Source of the DNA: Topomyia yanbarensis | Lineage: Eukaryota > Arthropoda > Insecta > Diptera > Culicidae | Assembly: GCF_030247195.1 (NCBI RefSeq) | Contig: NC_080670.1 | Location: 41,959,524-42,023,523 of the forward strand | Length of the DNA stretch: 64,000 bases | Direction of reading: 5' to 3' | Shown: piece by piece, positions 63,966 to 64,000 of the stretch | How the letters are laid out: every line of letters begins with the position of its first letter | How positions within the stretch are numbered: the first letter of the stretch is position 1 | Program-made: the position numbers and the translations under genes | Notes under the pieces: generated by a model | The model's input: only the letters and a program-made list of their open reading frames with translations | The model's database searches: none | What the model was told of the DNA's origin: nothing

Positions 63966-64000
63966 TCGAGTATCCAGTTATTTCCAGTTTTTGACGAAGG

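Overview
The window looks like repeat-dominated nuclear DNA of a culicine mosquito, most likely an Aedes species. The evidence is the TE community: APE-type and LOA-like LINEs with insect-style protein motifs, TTAA/TA/8-bp-TSD MITEs, a TTA-flanked MITE with ends GGGACCATTCATAAATTACG, and dispersed repeats with a CTCAGTTCGTCGAG module. Most recognisable sequence is transposon, satellite or low-complexity DNA. I see no intact, confidently identifiable host gene, rRNA, tRNA or CRISPR. A few short candidate exons are listed with low confidence. The species call is inference, since no marker gene is present.

Layout. 1-5.9 kb: dispersed repeat copy A, three inverted-repeat MITEs and a hairpin. 6.0-8.8 kb: a decayed single-ORF LINE on the minus strand (endonuclease, reverse transcriptase, C-terminal tail), followed by two tandem TATA+Inr core-promoter-like units. 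9.6-11 kb: a Tc1-like MITE and another MITE. 12.1-15.5 kb: about four copies of a ~410-bp satellite-like unit, broken by an RTE/SINE-like insert and a 1.7-kb TIR element. 15.7-17.7 kb: dispersed repeat copy B, split at a TTAA by a piggyBac-like element; copy A is the empty site. 17.9-22.4 kb: a LINE fragment, a TA-flanked MITE, an interleaved inverted-repeat complex, a foldback and a TTA-flanked MITE. 26.5-28.1 kb: a TA-flanked element with a pogo-like transposase tail. 32.7-38.6 kb: a very AT-rich word array carrying a ~1-kb foldback and a GC-rich insert. 38.6-39.2 kb: a TTAA MITE. 41.9-47.4 kb: a LOA-like LINE (minus) that lacks its endonuclease and carries an insertion in its 3' tandem repeats. 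49.9-52.7 kb: a hAT-like MITE with perfect 8-bp TSD, then a TA-flanked pogo-like element. 53.1-53.4 kb: a LINE 3' end. 55.3-57.6 kb: a TSD-flanked LINE containing only ORF1 (a half-LINE), interrupted by a DNA element. 59.6 kb to the end: a perfect-TSD hAT MITE, an RTE/SINE-like copy carrying a palindrome, a foldback, and a long element with (TA)n that runs off the window.

Two themes connect the region. First, many non-autonomous inverted-repeat elements share one layout: very similar short termini (often YAGGGTTGCCA-like with 8-bp TSDs) but each with its own short word repeated inside (CCAGATTT, CACAGATTT, TAAGGACA, ATTCATTC, CCAGTTTT, and so on). I infer these words are element-specific transposase-binding arrays. 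Second, the ORF1-only half-LINE and the LOA-like LINE end in the same 3' sequence, which suggests the half-LINE was mobilised by the LOA-type reverse transcriptase. Many flanks can be read as insertion sites, so the order of several insertions can be worked out from this sequence alone.
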